From Staphylococcus shinii (GTDB taxonomy: Bacteria > Bacillota > Bacilli > Staphylococcales > Staphylococcaceae): a stretch of 64,000 nt of DNA. Both the position numbers and the translations under genes were made by a program. The stretch's first letter is position 1; each line of letters starts with the position of its first letter. The notes beneath the pieces were generated by a model that was not told the DNA's origin, made no database searches, and saw only the letters and a program-made list of their open reading frames with translations. The DNA lies in the NCBI RefSeq assembly GCF_017583065.1, contig NZ_JAGEVL010000003.1, positions 434,001-498,000 on the forward strand. Reading direction: 5' to 3'. Below are positions 28,617-37,728 of the stretch, in pieces.

Positions 28617-30035
28617 GTGTTTAATAATAACGAACAATATATTTTAGGTTTTACGATCATCATTTATTTTATTTTCTTATTACTTATGTCTTTTTATATA
28701 AAAGGGAAAATCAAAACTTATGATGACTATAATATGGCAAGTAGAACAGTTTCAGTGTTTCCGCTTATACTAACATTCGTTAGCACAGGGGTTGGTGGGG
28801 CGACACTTTTAGGATATATGGAAAATGGTTACACGTTAGGTATGGGGCAACAATGGATTCACATTACAATGATGGTTGCTGTAATTATCCTTGCACTATT
28901 TTTCTTAAAACGTATTAGATTATTAGGAGAAAAATATAATATGGTAACGATTGGTGATTATACTGCACTTCGCTATGGTGAATCAGCACGTATTCCTACG
29001 GTTATCAGTTTTCTTTTTGCTTATTGTGCAATGACAGGCATGCAGTTTGTAGCAATTGCTTCTATTTTAAATTTAACAACTGGTTTAAATATGACAATTG
29101 GCATTGTGATAGGATGGATTTTGCTATCGATAAAGACTTATTTTGGTGGTTTGAAAGCGGTCATATGGCAAGATGTTGTACAAGGAGTCATCCTTACAAT
29201 AGGAGTGATAGTACTATTTTTTGTAGTTATTTATTATTCAGGCGGTTGGAGCGATATTCAAACTAATGCTCAGAATATTAATCAACTTGAAATGCTGAGT
29301 TTAATTAATATCACACCGAATGAGATTTTAATTTATCTTTTAACATTAGCTTTTTATCAATTTATCAGGCAAGACGTTTGGCAACGTATTTGGGCAGCAA
29401 AAGATTTGAAAACTGCAAGAAATGGTTATTGGATTTCTATGATTATAGCAGTATTATTAGGCGCGATAACAGTATTCATAGGTGTGTTGAGTAGGTTTGG
29501 ATTGAATATGAATATAACTGAAACACCGCTAGTTTATTATCACGTGATTCAAGAAGTATTCCCGTTTCCAATTGTGGTAGTAATGGTTATTGTCTTATTA
29601 GCGGCCGTTATTTCTAGTGCCGATTCCTTTTTTATTGCAGGATCCTCGTCTATTGCTAATGATATTATCAAGCCTAATATTAAAAGTTTTAGCCAAAAGA
29701 AAATGCTGTTGTATAGCAAGCTATCTGTATTGATAGTATCTGTAATTTCGTTAATATTAGCAATTATGATTCCAGGATTAGTAGATTTAATGGTGACAGG
29801 AACCGCGATGTCTGTTTCTGGTTTGCTAGCGCCTGTAGTTTTTGGGTTGTTTTGGCAAAAACCTTCGAAGCTTGCTGGTAATTTAGCCATGTGGAGTGGA
29901 TTGATTTCTGCGATAGTTTGGCAAATTCTTGGTCATCCCTTTGGTCTCCATCCAATATTAATTGGCTTACCACTTTCAACTATAATATTATTACTTGTAA
30001 CATTATTTGGAAAGAAAGATGATGTTCGTGTTTAA
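28617..30035 (+). CDS. Sodium:solute symporter (SSS) family transporter
   Basis: Polytopic membrane protein (472 aa, about 12-13 hydrophobic segments) of the SSS family. Seen: TYDDYNMASRTV after the first helix, STGVGGATLLGYMENGY (sodium-site region), and RQDVWQRIWAAKD near residue 250, typical of family members carrying amino acids, polyamines or urea-like solutes. GTG 28617 follows AAGGAG. The substrate is unknown. It is followed after a terminator by an arginase-family gene in the same direction, so a nitrogen-rich solute is a guess. Confidence 0.87.
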   Translation: MFNNNEQYILGFTIIIYFIFLLLMSFYIKGKIKTYDDYNMASRTVSVFPLILTFVSTGVGGATLLGYMENGYTLGMGQQWIHITMMVAVIILALFFLKRIRLLGEKYNMVTIGDYTALRYGESARIPTVISFLFAYCAMTGMQFVAIASILNLTTGLNMTIGIVIGWILLSIKTYFGGLKAVIWQDVVQGVILTIGVIVLFFVVIYYSGGWSDIQTNAQNINQLEMLSLINITPNEILIYLLTLAFYQFIRQDVWQRIWAAKDLKTARNGYWISMIIAVLLGAITVFIGVLSRFGLNMNITETPLVYYHVIQEVFPFPIVVVMVIVLLAAVISSADSFFIAGSSSIANDIIKPNIKSFSQKKMLLYSKLSVLIVSVISLILAIMIPGLVDLMVTGTAMSVSGLLAPVVFGLFWQKPSKLAGNLAMWSGLISAIVWQILGHPFGLHPILIGLPLSTIILLLVTLFGKKDDVRV

Positions 30036-30118
30036 GGTACCCTTTATATTATAGATTTGAACGGAAATTCATTATATAAAATCTAAAAATTAAATAGCAA
30101 ATATGCATTCATATACTT

Positions 30119-30162
30119 AAAGCGTTCAATATTGTTAGATAGACATAATTGAACGCTTTTTC
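30119..30162 (+). terminator. Terminator of the SSS transporter gene
   Basis: AAAGCGTTCAAT and ATTGAACGCTTT form a 12-bp stem followed by TT and CC; strong U-rich tail (CTTTTTCC). Confidence 0.8.
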
Positions 30163-30200
30163 CTATTCAATTTTAAAAAAGCGAATAACTCAAAATGGGT

Positions 30201-30222
30201 CTACTATCATTTAAGATAGTAG
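30201..30222. promoter_or_regulatory. Inverted repeat upstream of the arginase-family gene
   Basis: CTACTATC, 6 nt, GATAGTAG: an 8-bp perfect dyad about 100 nt before the start at 30322, without a T-run. Possible operator or leader hairpin. Confidence 0.35.
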
Positions 30223-30321
30223 GTGGCATAAAAGTGCATACTTACATCAAATTATATGAGTAATATAATAAAGGTAGGTTAAGATAATAAATAACGAAAT
30301 ATGAAAAGGGGAGAAAGAACA

Positions 30322-31179
30322 ATGGCTAATAGTACTTTACGTATGTTGATGCCACAGTGGCAAGGTGGAAATAATGAGGCAGGATATGCTTTAGGAGCAG
30401 AACTCTTATCGTGGTTAGCACCAAAAAGCGATGACCCTTTAGTAGAGGTTCCTATAGAATCAGACCCTGAATTATTAAAAACTGAGGAAGGTGTAGTTGC
30501 ACGTCAGGCACTATTAAAACAATTGCAATCAGCAGAACATTTAATAGAGCAACATCAACCAGATAATATTGTAATATTTGGTGGTGACTGTTTAGTTGGA
30601 CAAGCACCTTATGCTTATCTTAATGAACGTTATGGTGGGGATGTCGGTGTGTTATGGATAGACTCGCATGGGGATATTTCATCCCCGAAAGAAATGGAAA
30701 ATGCCAATACAATGGTATTAGGTAATTTATTAGGAGAAGGAGATCAAGCATTTGCTGACAAAGTGAAAATGCCATTGAAACCTCAAAATGTTATGTTAGC
30801 TGGTATTAAGCCAAAAGATTATGAGGCTGAACGGATTGAAGCATTAGGCATCCAAGTAGCATATCCTGAAGATTTTGAAGGAGATAGTGATATTGTTATA
30901 AAATGGATAAATGATAACAGTATTAGACATTTAATCGTTCACTTTGATGTCGATATATTGGATCCAAACCGATTCCGTTCCCAGATTTTTGCCAGTCCAG
31001 AACCAATTTCTATCAACTGGGCTGAAGGTGAAATGAATTTGGGGCAAATTGGCAGGCTCATTGATGATGTTTCTAAGCATACCAGTGTCGTTGGTTTAGG
31101 TATTACAGAACATATGCCTTGGGATGCTAACGCGTTACGTAATCTATTGAATAAATTACCGTTGTTAAAAAATGAGTAA
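30322..31179 (+). CDS. Arginase/ureohydrolase-family protein with an altered metal site
   Basis: Ureohydrolase-fold protein (285 aa). Manganese motifs are seen at DSHGD (Asp114, His116, Asp118) and FDVDILDP (Asp209, Asp211). The usual GGDHS motif reads GGDCL, so the His that ligates one Mn is Cys90. Family members hydrolyse arginine, agmatine, guanidinobutyrate, formiminoglutamate or guanidine; the substrate here cannot be named, and activity with Cys is uncertain. ATG 30322 is chosen because GGGGAGAAAG lies 8 nt upstream; the ATG at 30301 precedes it. A gene for an SSS transporter lies upstream. Confidence 0.82.
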   Translation: MANSTLRMLMPQWQGGNNEAGYALGAELLSWLAPKSDDPLVEVPIESDPELLKTEEGVVARQALLKQLQSAEHLIEQHQPDNIVIFGGDCLVGQAPYAYLNERYGGDVGVLWIDSHGDISSPKEMENANTMVLGNLLGEGDQAFADKVKMPLKPQNVMLAGIKPKDYEAERIEALGIQVAYPEDFEGDSDIVIKWINDNSIRHLIVHFDVDILDPNRFRSQIFASPEPISINWAEGEMNLGQIGRLIDDVSKHTSVVGLGITEHMPWDANALRNLLNKLPLLKNE

Positions 31180-31352
31180 CTAAAGGGGAAGGGATAGAAA
31201 TCATATTTTTATAAAATGATTTCTTCACTCCAATCCATCAAGTATGTGTAGGAAAAAAGAATACAAAAGCTGAAGTTATTGTATAAATGTCTATTTAAAA
31301 GTTGGATCTAAGTATATTTGCATTTTTATTATTTACTGCTAATACGATATTT

Positions 31353-31383
31353 AAGGTTGAAACATTATTTATGTTTCAACCTT
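31353..31383 (+). terminator. Perfect hairpin between arginase-family and second hxlR gene
   Basis: AAGGTTGAAACAT and ATGTTTCAACCTT form a 13-bp stem with a 5-nt loop, followed by CTTTAG. It probably terminates the transcript of the gene ending at 31179. It ends only 37 nt before the hxlR start, so a regulatory role is possible too. Confidence 0.6.
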
Positions 31384-31420
31384 CTTTAGTGTTAAAATGA
31401 TGTATACGGGTGGTGATTTA

Positions 31421-31753
31421 ATGAGTATGCAAGAATTTCATGGGAAAGTAAAAAATATTGACGATACGCCTTTTGGTTATACAATGTCTATTATCGGTGG
31501 TAAATGGAAAATGGTGATTCTCTATTTAATAGCTGAAAATGAAAAGGTTCGATTTAACGCGCTGAAAAGAATGATAGGTACTATAACTTATAAAACATTA
31601 AGTACACAGTTAAAAGAATTGGAAGCAAACGACATTATAATTAGAACAGAATACCCACAAATACCACCTAAAGTAGAATATTCACTTTCAGAAAAAGGCA
31701 AATCTTTAATCCCAATTTTAGAAACTATATGTGAGTGGGGCCTAGATCATTAA
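31421..31753 (+). CDS. HxlR-family regulator, second paralogue
   Basis: Winged-helix regulator (110 aa) with IIGGKWKMVILYLI, RFNALKRMIGTITYKTLSTQ and YPQIPPKVEYSLSEKGKSL. It is very like the product of 11564-11866. No cysteine occurs near the N-terminus of the wing region, so the redox mode known for some HxlR/YodB proteins is not obvious. ATG 31421 follows GGTGGTGAT; an upstream in-frame ATG at 31397 has no ribosome site. The nearest candidate target is the old-yellow-enzyme gene downstream on the other strand. Confidence 0.85.
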   Translation: MSMQEFHGKVKNIDDTPFGYTMSIIGGKWKMVILYLIAENEKVRFNALKRMIGTITYKTLSTQLKELEANDIIIRTEYPQIPPKVEYSLSEKGKSLIPILETICEWGLDH

Positions 31754-31829
31754 ATAGGATAAAAAATGTATTAAAATTTAACTATGTATCGTTTTAATTT
31801 ATATCAATTTTTTTGACACTTAAATTATA

Positions 31830-31868
31830 AAAGCCAGAGATAAAAAGAACTAATATATCTCTGGCTTT
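31830..31868. terminator. Terminator after the second hxlR gene
   Basis: AAAGCCAGAGATA and TATCTCTGGCTTT, a 13-bp perfect stem with flanking A- and T-rich ends; it should work in both directions. Confidence 0.75.
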
Positions 31869-32091
31869 ATATTGTAATTGATTAAATATATAGTTGTTTT
31901 ACTAATAACGTGAGTTCACTGTCTTTGCCGTATAATATAGCTTATTATCACGAGTTAAAATGTGGTCGGCACACTGAACGCTTTCTGTCGATAACGCTTC
32001 ATAAAACACGCTTTATTAAACTTATATGACAATAATTGTTACCAATGAAAAATGCCATATTAAAACTGAAATATTTAAAATAATTAATAAA

Positions 32092-33168
32092 TTATTTTAA
32101 TTCAAAATCTTTAAGCGTTGCGTCAGGGTTTAAAACTTTATCTGGATTGAATTCATTTAAAGATTGATTTGCATGTATTTTTTGAGGTAAAGTATGATTG
32201 GCTAAAGCAGCTTTACCAAGCGCAATTAAATCCGCTTCTTTATTTTTGAGCATACTTATCGCCGTTTCAATATCCTCTAAATGCCCATTTGCAATAATGG
32301 GAACATCAGTATGACGTTTAGCGAGAGCAGCTAACGAAAGCGTATTATCATTGAAAGCAGGTTGCCAAGCTTTATACTCTGTTGTATGGATATAATCAAC
32401 GCCGGAGTCAGCTAGATTTTCAAAAATAAATTGAGCATCCTTTTCGCCACCTTCCCATTTGTAGTCAAAGTCATTTACCTTACTTTGAGAAATACGGATA
32501 CCCACGATAAAATCCGATGAGACTTCTGACTTAATAGCTGTAATTACTTCTAATATAATTCTGATTCTATTTTCTAACGAACCGCCATAATCATCATTTC
32601 TTTGATTGGTATACGTAGTTAAAAACTGGTCTAATAAATATCCGTTTGCAGCGTGGATTTCAATACCATCAAATCCTGCATATTGAGCATTTTTAGCAGT
32701 TTTCACAAAACTTTGTACAACACTCTTTATACCTTCAATAGATAAAGCTTCAGGCGTTGGATATTTACCTTCGCCATTATACATTGCGCTTTTTTCTCCT
32801 TTAGGAACAATTGAAGAAGGTGCGACAGACGTATAACCAAATGCGTTGCCATGTACGAGTGCGCCTGCATGCATAAGTTGAGCAATCATTTTAGAGCTGT
32901 TTTCATGCGCTGCATCAACGACACTTTTCCAAGCATCGATTTGATTTTGAGTTACAAGACCAGGTTGATGTTGGTACCCAGGGCTATGTGTTTCATCTAT
33001 AAAAAGACCTTCAGTAATTATTAAGCCAAAGCCACCTTCAGCAAAAGAACGATAATAATTCAGCATCTCAGATGTAGGGATAGCTTTTAATGTAGCACTA
33101 ATACGCGTCATAGGTGCGAGAGTTATTCTATTTTTAACATTTAAAGTATCTAATGGTTGAAAAAACAT
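32092..33168 (-). CDS. NADH:flavin oxidoreductase, old yellow enzyme family
   Basis: FMN-dependent ene-reductase-type TIM barrel (358 aa). Seen: NRITLAPMTRISA at the N-terminus, IAQLMHAGALVHG, the substrate-binding pair in FDGIEIHAANGYLLDQF (His/Asn), and NQRNDDYGGSLENR. Such enzymes reduce activated alkenes, quinones or nitro compounds. ATG 33168 follows AGGAGG at about 12 nt; the frame also opens at 33207. It is divergent from the LysR gene at 33284, which is its likely regulator. Confidence 0.9.
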   Translation of the reverse strand: MFFQPLDTLNVKNRITLAPMTRISATLKAIPTSEMLNYYRSFAEGGFGLIITEGLFIDETHSPGYQHQPGLVTQNQIDAWKSVVDAAHENSSKMIAQLMHAGALVHGNAFGYTSVAPSSIVPKGEKSAMYNGEGKYPTPEALSIEGIKSVVQSFVKTAKNAQYAGFDGIEIHAANGYLLDQFLTTYTNQRNDDYGGSLENRIRIILEVITAIKSEVSSDFIVGIRISQSKVNDFDYKWEGGEKDAQFIFENLADSGVDYIHTTEYKAWQPAFNDNTLSLAALAKRHTDVPIIANGHLEDIETAISMLKNKEADLIALGKAALANHTLPQKIHANQSLNEFNPDKVLNPDATLKDFELK

Positions 33169-33283
33169 TAGGTTCTTGACCTCCTCTAATAAATTCAGTA
33201 AATTCATTTTAACTTTAGTCGCGAGTTTAGTAAAATTGAAATCATTGAATCATCTGTTCAATATTTTTGAAGGAGAGATACAA

Positions 33284-34135
33284 ATGGAATTTCGTCAATT
33301 AATTACTTTTAAAAGTATTATAGAACATGGAGGTTTTAAAGAAGCGGCGGATCAGCTAGATTATGCCCAATCTACTATAACCACACATATAAAAAATTTA
33401 GAAGAAGAACTTGAACACGAATTATTTAATCGTTTAGGTAATCATGTCACGCTCACTAATTATGGTGAGAAATTATTACCTTATGTGAAACAATTACTAC
33501 AAATCTACTATCAAATTGAGGATTTAGATGATGAACCCAAAGGCCGACTAACTATAGGTATATCGGAATCTTTAATGATATGTAGAATACCAGAAATTTT
33601 AGAAATGTATAAAAAAAATTACCCTAAAGTCCAAATTTCTTTGAAATCCGTAGCACCTAACGATATTAAAGCACATCTTCAAAAAGGTGTTATAGATTTA
33701 GCGCTTATATTAGAAAATGAAAATTGGCAAAATAAACTTTTTTATATTGAAAAATTAAATACTGAAGGAATGATTTTAGCTTATAGTAATACCAAGCAAA
33801 ATTTAAATACAGCGCTATATTCAGACCAATTTTGTAGTTATCAACCAATGCTGAAAGAATACTTTAAAATTAATTCTTGGGAAGTACAAGATAGCTTTGA
33901 ATTTCAAAGCATTGAAGCAATTAAACAATGTGTAGAACATGGGTTAGGTATTTCAATTTTCCCATATTTTTCAATAAAAAAAGAGTTGGAACGTAAACAA
34001 TTTACTGGAGAAGAAGTAGATGTAAATAACAAAGGTATTGCGACATTTTTGGTCTATCATCAATCTAAGACATTGTCTTCATCAGAAATAGCAATGATTG
34101 AAACAATTAAAGATTGTGCTAAAAGATGGTATTAG
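33284..34135 (+). CDS. LysR-family transcriptional regulator
   Basis: LysR regulator (283 aa): N-terminal winged HTH (MEFRQLITFKSIIEHGGFKE, then AQSTITTHIKNLEEEL) and a substrate-binding domain from about 85 (GRLTIGISESLMICRIPEIL). AGGAG 8 nt before ATG 33284 fixes the start; the frame continues upstream into the divergent gene but without a ribosome site. Its 115-nt spacing to the old-yellow-enzyme gene and opposite direction are the classic LysR layout. Confidence 0.9.
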   Translation: MEFRQLITFKSIIEHGGFKEAADQLDYAQSTITTHIKNLEEELEHELFNRLGNHVTLTNYGEKLLPYVKQLLQIYYQIEDLDDEPKGRLTIGISESLMICRIPEILEMYKKNYPKVQISLKSVAPNDIKAHLQKGVIDLALILENENWQNKLFYIEKLNTEGMILAYSNTKQNLNTALYSDQFCSYQPMLKEYFKINSWEVQDSFEFQSIEAIKQCVEHGLGISIFPYFSIKKELERKQFTGEEVDVNNKGIATFLVYHQSKTLSSSEIAMIETIKDCAKRWY

Positions 34136-34329
34136 TAGTAAAAGTATGAACCAGCGAACAAAAAAGTATCTAAATAAAATATATTTTATGAAATTGTTGT
34201 GATCAAACGCACAATTCATCACATAAAAACTAGTAAAATATCTTTGAGGTACAAGAATGTTTTCCTAGTTAATAAGCTGCTTACCTAAGTGTAATACTAT
34301 TATGAAGGGCAAGAAACGCCATGTGCTTG

Positions 34330-34520
34330 ATAAACTCATTTAACAACTGTTAATGTATTTAACACTTTTGGGAAGCCAACATATGTTAAGAGATTTTTAG
34401 ATGTTATATACAAAACTCCGACTTCAGTAATGTCAGAGTTAAAAAACGTAAATCTTCAGTGCCAGTAAGTGGATTTGAAGGGCTCTATGATGGAGACTTT
34501 ATTTTTGCTTATGTTTATAT
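34330..34520 (+). pseudogene. Unidentified gene remnant
   Basis: In the 386-nt gap after the LysR gene, the plus strand translates to a protein-like stretch (NTFGKPTYVKRFLDVIYKTP, then TSVMSELKNVNLQ). After one frame change near 34460 it continues as PVSGFEGLYDGDFIF. No start codon or full domain remains. I do not recognise the family; the coding look and the frame change point to a decayed gene. Confidence 0.35.
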
Positions 34521-34521
34521 T

Positions 34522-35265
34522 TTACTTTTTATACCAATCTAAAGCATTTTGATAAAATATTTTATGACAAGCTTCGTCGTCGAATATTTCTGTAACTAGA
34601 TCAATATCTGCACTAGAAAATCGTTGTGCTGCACGCGTAGAAGGTAAATCTGTGCCAAACATGACCGCGTGAGGATTCGTTTGATAAATTAGTTTTAGTG
34701 CATTTTTAATATTTAAATCTACACAACTAAACCCTGTAGCTTTAACGTGAACGCCTTTATCTACTAAATTCAATAAATTAGGAAGACCTTCCTTAGACAG
34801 ACCAAGGTGATCAATTGAAATAGCAGGAAGTTCTAAAAGTGTTTTTTCAAGTTCAGGTAAATTTTTTGAATCAATATATAATTCGCTGTGCCATCCTACT
34901 AAATCATAAACCCGTTTTGCAAAATACTTTAAATGCGCTAAATCTTCTGAACCACCACGTTTAACGTTGAATCTCAACGCTTTTACACCACTATTATTTA
35001 AAGATATGATTGTTTCATCAGATACTGTGTAAGGTAACTGGGTAACCCCGTAAAAATCAGGTCCCAAATCATTAAGTGCTTTCAAAATATATTTTTGATC
35101 AAAGCCTTGAAAAGATCCAGACACTATAGCCCCGCCTTGAATGTTGATATCTTTAGTTTCACGCTTGTAATCTTCAACCATATAACTTGGTGGCAAATAG
35201 CCATTGTTTTCTTTTATATCAAAATTAAAATCAATAATGTGAAAATGTGAGTCAAAAATTTTCAT
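34522..35265 (-). CDS. Amidohydrolase-2 family metal-dependent hydrolase
   Basis: TIM-barrel hydrolase (247 aa) of the amidohydrolase_2 family (relatives include lactonases and decarboxylases). The start KIFDSHFHI gives the paired metal His, ISIDHLG lies mid-protein and FGTDLPS carries the C-terminal Asp. ATG 35265 follows GGAGGG; a longer frame to 35337 lacks a ribosome site. A remnant of an FMN-dependent monooxygenase lies just upstream (35471), so the gene may once have belonged to a larger degradative operon. The substrate is unknown. Confidence 0.82.
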   Translation of the reverse strand: MKIFDSHFHIIDFNFDIKENNGYLPPSYMVEDYKRETKDINIQGGAIVSGSFQGFDQKYILKALNDLGPDFYGVTQLPYTVSDETIISLNNSGVKALRFNVKRGGSEDLAHLKYFAKRVYDLVGWHSELYIDSKNLPELEKTLLELPAISIDHLGLSKEGLPNLLNLVDKGVHVKATGFSCVDLNIKNALKLIYQTNPHAVMFGTDLPSTRAAQRFSSADIDLVTEIFDDEACHKIFYQNALDWYKK

Positions 35266-35470
35266 TTTTAAACCCTCCGTTTTTATCAACAATATACTAC
35301 TTCTGAAAAGGTTGAAATAATATTTATTAATTATCATAAGTCATTTGTATAAATTATAGGAGCTTTTCAGGTTCAATTTTAATTTTTGAAAATTGTAAGT
35401 TGACTCTATAAATATAGAATGATTGATCTAAGCCACCAAGTTGTGAGTAGTAAACGTTCAGATGCATTAA

Positions 35471-35623
35471 CGCATGCGGAGGAATTTAACGAAAACAATT
35501 GAACAGCCAAAGCTTTTAGAACAAGCAAAATTTGATTTTCTATTTATGTTAGATAGTTTATATCTTGATGAGAAAACTCACCTAGGTATGTTTACATTTT
35601 TGAGCCAATTTCTTGAATGTTGA
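35471..35623 (+). pseudogene. NtaA/SnaA-type FMN-dependent monooxygenase relic
   Basis: Plus-strand frame reading LLEQAKFDFLFMLDSLYLDE closely matches the start region of NtaA/DmoA-family luciferase-like monooxygenases (around 'LE-x-AKFD-x-IFMADSLY'). It is preceded by broken sequence and ends at TGA 35621; more than 350 residues are missing. Surrounding 35338-35684 holds no intact gene. Confidence 0.6.
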
Positions 35624-35684
35624 TTATTGATAACTATTTGTTATTAATCAGTATTTTTTAAATTTCTAGTAGTTCTTATATGGT

Positions 35685-36419
35685 TTAGCTTTCATGATTA
35701 AGCGTTGAAATCACTGAAACCATATCTTCGTTGATGACTAAATCTGCATTATGATCATAAGGTGTGGCATCTCTATTAATAATAATAAGATTTTGTCCTT
35801 TGAAGTTTGAAATTAGACCTGCCGCTGGTTGAACTACGAGTGATGAGCCTAAAACAATTAATGTATCAGCCGTTTCAATTTTATTAATAGCATTAAAAAT
35901 AGTGTTTTGATTTAACATTTCTCCATAAAGTACGATATCAGGTCTAATGATACTGCCACATGATTCACAATGGCGTAGGTGATGTTGCATGACATAAGAT
36001 TTAGAATATTTATTAAAGCAATTAACACAATAGAACTGATTTAAAGTACCGTGAAGTTCATCTACATTCGAACTACCCGCATCAGAATGAAGGCCATCGA
36101 TATTTTGGGTGATAACGCCTAAAGATTGTTGGTCTTTTTCGAGTTGTGCAATCCAATGATGAATGGTATTTGGTTGTTTATCGGCAAGAAGTAAACGTTT
36201 ATGATAAAAATCGACAAATCCTTCTGGATCATCTTGTAGATAATTAGTACTTAACAAGTATTCAGGTGAGTAACCTTCTTTTGAAATTTCATCGAACAGA
36301 CCACCCATAGACCGAAAGTCAGGCACACCACTTGCTACAGATACGCCAGCACCTGTAAAAAATGTAATTCTACTGGAATTGTTAATGATATCTTTCAATT
36401 GTTCAATATTACGATTCAC
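35685..36419 (-). CDS. cobB: NAD-dependent protein deacylase (sirtuin)
   Basis: Class U/M-type Sir2 protein (244 aa). NAD-site FFTGAGVSVASGVPDFRS at the N-terminus, ITQNIDGLHSDAGS (catalytic His follows in ELHGTL), and four zinc-binding cysteines (CVNC and CESC) are all present. It removes acyl groups from lysines using NAD. GTG 36419 is preferred over GTG 36428 because GGAG lies about 8 nt before it. It stands alone, divergent from the staphylopine operon. Confidence 0.9.
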   Translation of the reverse strand: MNRNIEQLKDIINNSSRITFFTGAGVSVASGVPDFRSMGGLFDEISKEGYSPEYLLSTNYLQDDPEGFVDFYHKRLLLADKQPNTIHHWIAQLEKDQQSLGVITQNIDGLHSDAGSSNVDELHGTLNQFYCVNCFNKYSKSYVMQHHLRHCESCGSIIRPDIVLYGEMLNQNTIFNAINKIETADTLIVLGSSLVVQPAAGLISNFKGQNLIIINRDATPYDHNADLVINEDMVSVISTLNHES

Positions 36420-36738
36420 ACTTATCACTCCATTAAAAATATACTCTGTTGTTATGAATATTTTATTATACTTAATATAATTTTAAATATTAGGCACTAT
36501 TTTAGCAAATATGGAAAAGTATAATTGAGAGCAAATAAGTTTATGGCTATTTTAAGGCATCTAATTCACTAAGAATATTATAACTAACAAACAAAACCTA
36601 TAAAGTCTCGTCATTTACAGTATTTTTTATGTATTAGTGAATGATTGGGGCTTTATTTTTTATATAAAAATTTAAAAAATTCCCACATGTACTTTTTACA
36701 ATAAATACCCAATTCAAGTTTTTTTAATAATTATTAAT

Positions 36739-36753
36739 TGAAAAATATTATCA
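36739..36753. promoter_or_regulatory. Fur-like box at the cnt promoter
   Basis: TGAAAAATATTATCA has a perfect right half (ATTATCA) and 5 of 7 in the left half of the 7-1-7 Fur dyad. It ends 6 nt before the -35 element. Dual Fur and Zur control is known for the S. aureus cnt operon, which supports it. Confidence 0.55.
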
Positions 36754-36759
36754 TTTGTA

Positions 36760-36817
36760 TTGACAACCATAAAAGACCAATATATGATATAAATCAAATC
36801 GTAACTATTACGATTTG
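36760..36817 (+). promoter_or_regulatory. cntK: cnt promoter with Zur box
   Basis: TTGACA (36760-36765), 17-nt spacer, TATGAT (36783-36788). CAAATCGTAA-CTA-TTACGATTTG (36795-36817) is a perfect 10-bp dyad with the TCGTAA/TTACGA core of staphylococcal Zur boxes. It covers the predicted start point, so zinc-loaded Zur should block transcription of the whole operon. Confidence 0.88.
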
Positions 36818-36897
36818 ATAAGGCTGCGCAATGAGCCAAAGTTTTTTAATCAATGTTAGCAGGCTTATATAAAAATTTTAAATAGAAGGAGAGTCGT

Positions 36898-37719
36898 ATG
36901 AATCGAAAGGTTATAGAATTTTCTAAGTATAATCCATCGGGGAATATGACGATACTAGTGCATTCGCAACATTATTCAAGAGATTACGCATCCATAGCTA
37001 ACCAATTAATGACAACGAGTCATGTTTGTTGTGAGCAAGTTGGGTTTATAGAGTCCACTGATACGGACTTTAATAAAAGTTGTCATTTAGTTATGAGCGG
37101 AAATGAATTTTGTGGTAATGCCACAATGTCATACATACATTATTTACAAGAAAGTAATATACTGCAAAAACGGCAATGTGCAGTTAAAGTTTCGGGATGT
37201 TCAGGGTTGGTTCAGTGTGAAGTACATAGCAATCAACATTATGAAGTCAGTATGCCCCAAGCACAACGCGTGTCCGCAAAAAAGCTTAATATTGATCAGC
37301 AACAACGGCATGCAATAGAAATTATATATGAGTCATATGTACATTTTGTTGTTCCAGTCACTGAAGTGACTACCAAATTGCAACATCAGGTTGAACAATT
37401 TGTCCGTCAGCAAACATGGAGTAATAAGTATAAAACGATAGGTATCATGTTATTTGATGAACAACGTCAGTTTCTTAAGCCGCTTATTTTTATACCAGAA
37501 ATTCAAAGCTTAGTTTGGGAAAATAGCTGTGGTTCTGGTACTGCATCGGTCGGCGTTTTTAAAAATTATAACGCTGAAAGTGCATGCGAGGATTTTATAG
37601 TTTATCAGCCAGGTGGCAACATTCTAGTGACATCTAGGAAATGTCCAAAGTCTGGGTTTCAAACTTCCATTAAAGGGCAAGTCTCAACAGTCGCAACAGG
37701 AAAAGCATTTATAGAATAG
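36898..37719 (+). CDS. cntK: Histidine racemase CntK (staphylopine synthesis)
   Basis: First enzyme of staphylopine synthesis (273 aa); makes D-histidine from L-histidine. DapF-like fold with the two catalytic cysteines in matching motifs: Cys72 in GNEFCGNATMS and Cys211 in ENSCGSGTAS. Start ATG 36898 follows AAGGAGAG. It is the head of the operon, directly after the Zur-controlled promoter, with 9 nt to cntL. Confidence 0.94.
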   Translation: MNRKVIEFSKYNPSGNMTILVHSQHYSRDYASIANQLMTTSHVCCEQVGFIESTDTDFNKSCHLVMSGNEFCGNATMSYIHYLQESNILQKRQCAVKVSGCSGLVQCEVHSNQHYEVSMPQAQRVSAKKLNIDQQQRHAIEIIYESYVHFVVPVTEVTTKLQHQVEQFVRQQTWSNKYKTIGIMLFDEQRQFLKPLIFIPEIQSLVWENSCGSGTASVGVFKNYNAESACEDFIVYQPGGNILVTSRKCPKSGFQTSIKGQVSTVATGKAFIE

Positions 37720-37728
37720 GAGACTAAA

